Translations under genes and position numbers: made by a program | Shown: positions 31,748-33,155 of the stretch, piece after piece | Position numbering within the stretch: position 1 is the stretch's first letter | Layout: each line of letters opens with the position of its first letter | Assembly: GCA_017614715.1 (NCBI GenBank) | Contig: JAGABI010000048.1 | Span: 1-33,155 of the forward strand | Direction: 5' to 3' | Length of the DNA stretch: 33,155 nucleotides | DNA from: Bacteroidales bacterium | GTDB taxonomy: Bacteria; Bacteroidota; Bacteroidia; Bacteroidales; UBA932 | Notes under the pieces: model-generated | Databases searched by the model: none | What the model saw: only the letters and a program-made list of their open reading frames with translations | Told to the model about the DNA's origin: nothing

Positions 31748-32860
31748 ATGAGCGCACTGAGAAATACTTTGGACAAAATGAAGCCGACCTTCAGCAAGGG
31801 CGGCAAGCTGAGCGCCCTGGGTTCTTTCTTCGATGCGATGGAGACCTTCTTCTTCGTGCCCAAGACCGTGAATCGCAGCGGTGCCCACATCAAGGACAGC
31901 ATCGACCTCAAGCGTACGATGATTACCGTGATAATTGCCTTGATGCCTGTTTTCCTTTTCAGTATCTACAACATCGGTTACCAGATGAACCTCGCCTACG
32001 GTTACGGCTGGGGCTTCTGGATGATTGTCTGGAAAGGTTTCCTCAAGATACTCCCCCTGTACTTGGTATCCTACATCGTAGGTCTCTTCTTCGAGTGTAT
32101 GTTTGCCCAGATCAAGGGCGAGGAGGTCAATGAAGGTTATTTTGTTACAGGTTTCCTGATTCCCCTCATCATGCCGGTAAACATCCCCCTTTGGATGCTT
32201 GCAATAGCCGTTGCTTTTGCTGTGGTTATCGGCAAGGAGGTGTTTGGCGGAACCGGTATGAATATCTGGAACCCCGCGCTCCTGGCGCGTGCATTCCTGT
32301 TCTTCGCTTACCCTAAGATGATGAGCGGCGACTCTGTATGGATTGCCCACAAGTGTGGCGTAGATGCTGTATCCTGCGCAACCCCTCTCTCCGAGATGGC
32401 CAGCGGCAACCTGCACTATTCCGCCCTCGACATGTTTGTCGGCCTGATTCCCGGTTCGATTGGTGAGACCTCCACACTCTGCATACTGCTGGGTGCATGT
32501 GTCCTCATTTTCACCGGAGTGGGCAGCTGGAAGATCATGCTCAGCTGCGTGGCAGGTGCCCTGCTCATGGGTCTTCTGGGCGACGTTCCCGCATACTACC
32601 AGCTCGTTATGGGCGGCTTTGCATTCGGCTGCGTATTTATGGCGACCGACCCTGTTACCAGCGCCCAGACCGAGACCGGCAAGTGGATCTACGGCTTCCT
32701 GGTTGGAGCCTTCGCAGTGTTGCTGCGCCTGTTCAACCCGGGTTATCCCGAGGGTATGATGCTTTCTATCCTGCTGATGAATACGTTTGCTCCGCTGATT
32801 GACCATCTGGTTGTAGGCGCGAACATCCGTCGTCGTCTGCGCAGAGCTAAAACCGTTTAA
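31748..32860 (+). CDS. nqrB: Na+-translocating NADH:quinone reductase subunit B
   Basis: A 370-residue membrane subunit that carries a covalent FMN and riboflavin and forms the sodium channel with NqrD/E. Ten or so hydrophobic helices are visible from about residue 57 on, with the family signature KEVFGGTGMNIWNPALLARAF at 163-183, and GGFAFGCVFMATDPVTS at 289-305 near the end. The expected FMN-bearing Thr is T212, within VSCATPL; the motif as I know it in NqrB/RnfD carries Gly where this has Cys. It is somewhat shorter than Vibrio NqrB (about 415) at the N-terminus. nqrC starts 13 nt later. Confidence 0.96.
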   Translation: MSALRNTLDKMKPTFSKGGKLSALGSFFDAMETFFFVPKTVNRSGAHIKDSIDLKRTMITVIIALMPVFLFSIYNIGYQMNLAYGYGWGFWMIVWKGFLKILPLYLVSYIVGLFFECMFAQIKGEEVNEGYFVTGFLIPLIMPVNIPLWMLAIAVAFAVVIGKEVFGGTGMNIWNPALLARAFLFFAYPKMMSGDSVWIAHKCGVDAVSCATPLSEMASGNLHYSALDMFVGLIPGSIGETSTLCILLGACVLIFTGVGSWKIMLSCVAGALLMGLLGDVPAYYQLVMGGFAFGCVFMATDPVTSAQTETGKWIYGFLVGAFAVLLRLFNPGYPEGMMLSILLMNTFAPLIDHLVVGANIRRRLRRAKTV

Positions 32861-32873
32861 ACGCATCGATGCC

Positions 32874-33155
32874 ATGAATACAAACAGCAATACTTATACA
32901 GTAATCTACACGACCATCCTGGTTGTGATTGTTGCGGCCATCCTGGCGTTTGCTGCCTCTGCACTGAAAGACAAGCAGCAGGCTAACATGGACCTGGCCA
33001 AGATGAAGACCATCATGCTCGCTGCCAACATGGGCCAGACTCCCGACGGCAATGTGGACAAGGGCGCCGATTTTATGAAACTCTACAACGACCATATCAC
33101 CAACGCCTTTGCAATCGACGCTGAAGGCAATGTGCTGGAAGGTGTGGACGCTTTC
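32874..33155 (+). CDS. nqrC: Na+-translocating NADH:quinone reductase subunit C, 5' end
   Basis: The first 94 codons of nqrC, cut by the right window edge. The N-terminus MNTNSNTYTVIYTTILVVIV forms the single transmembrane helix (about 9-31) that anchors NqrC in the inner membrane. The soluble periplasmic part (KDKQQANMDLAKMKTIM, then HITNAFAIDAEGNV) begins as in relatives. The covalent-FMN motif SGATxT lies further downstream and cannot be checked. I placed the start at the ATG at 32874, which gives the family's normal start. Confidence 0.92.
   Translation, partial: MNTNSNTYTVIYTTILVVIVAAILAFAASALKDKQQANMDLAKMKTIMLAANMGQTPDGNVDKGADFMKLYNDHITNAFAIDAEGNVLEGVDAF

Noticed and set aside
31724-32890. 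Long minus-strand open frame (388 residues) opposite nqrB
   Set aside because: It exactly shadows nqrB and the ends of its neighbours, has no recognisable domain, and nqrB is a clear gene.
1-33155. Mobile elements, CRISPR arrays, tRNA or rRNA genes
   Set aside because: I saw no transposase, integrase, regularly spaced direct repeats or recognisable tRNA/rRNA segments.

Overview
The window is ordinary chromosomal DNA of a Bacteroidota member, most likely order Bacteroidales (a gut-type anaerobe; Rikenellaceae-like is only a guess). The evidence is the gene content (NQR respiratory operon, two-gene 2-oxoacid:ferredoxin oxidoreductase, the Rpb6-like omega subunit beside bamD, a FISUMP/fimbrillin lipoprotein, a BT_3928-type DoxX protein) and the promoters: several intergenic gaps carry the phylum's -7 box TAnnTTTG, three of them with TTG 19-21 nt upstream. 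No rRNA, tRNA, CRISPR array, insertion sequence or phage gene was recognised.

Layout. 1-2099: the 3' end of a glycyl radical enzyme (+) faces its radical-SAM activase (-) across a 505-bp gap (725-1229) with no convincing gene, packed with GC-rich inverted repeats; this is the most unexplained part of the window. 2110-4125: a PriA helicase without an evident winged-helix domain, in line with the activase. 4222-10528 (+): trxB, bamD, rpoZ, recN, nagB and an aminopeptidase P, closely spaced. 10512-14665 (-): pdxJ, a membrane-anchored OmpH/Skp-like gene, purC and a LysM/periplasmic-binding-protein fusion, whose end overlaps the aminopeptidase gene by 17 bp. 14742-19853 (+): nadK, uppS, bamA and two tandem Skp/OmpH genes, an envelope-biogenesis operon. 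19933-22798 (+): korA-korB. 22923-24440 (+): a FISUMP lipoprotein behind its own promoter. 24466-25467 (-): folP with a roughly 64-residue low-complexity insertion. 25520-27755 (+): tmk, a DoxX/MauE-like membrane protein and yraN. 27859-30303 (-): a PcrA/UvrD helicase. 30394-33155 (+): nqrA, nqrB and the start of nqrC, cut by the window edge.

How it fits together: outer-membrane assembly is strongly represented (bamA, bamD, three Skp-like chaperones, uppS for undecaprenyl carrier). Energy metabolism is that of an anaerobe using ferredoxin and a sodium gradient (KorAB, NQR, glycyl radical chemistry). The rest is housekeeping: NADP, PLP, purine, folate and dTTP synthesis, replication restart and DNA repair. 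I found no clear new multi-gene system. The points worth a second look are the structured gap at 725-1229, the folP insertion, the shortened PriA, the palindrome abutting the korA -7 box, the head-to-head -7 boxes between folP and tmk, and a pair of identical 12-bp palindromes at 27836-27871.
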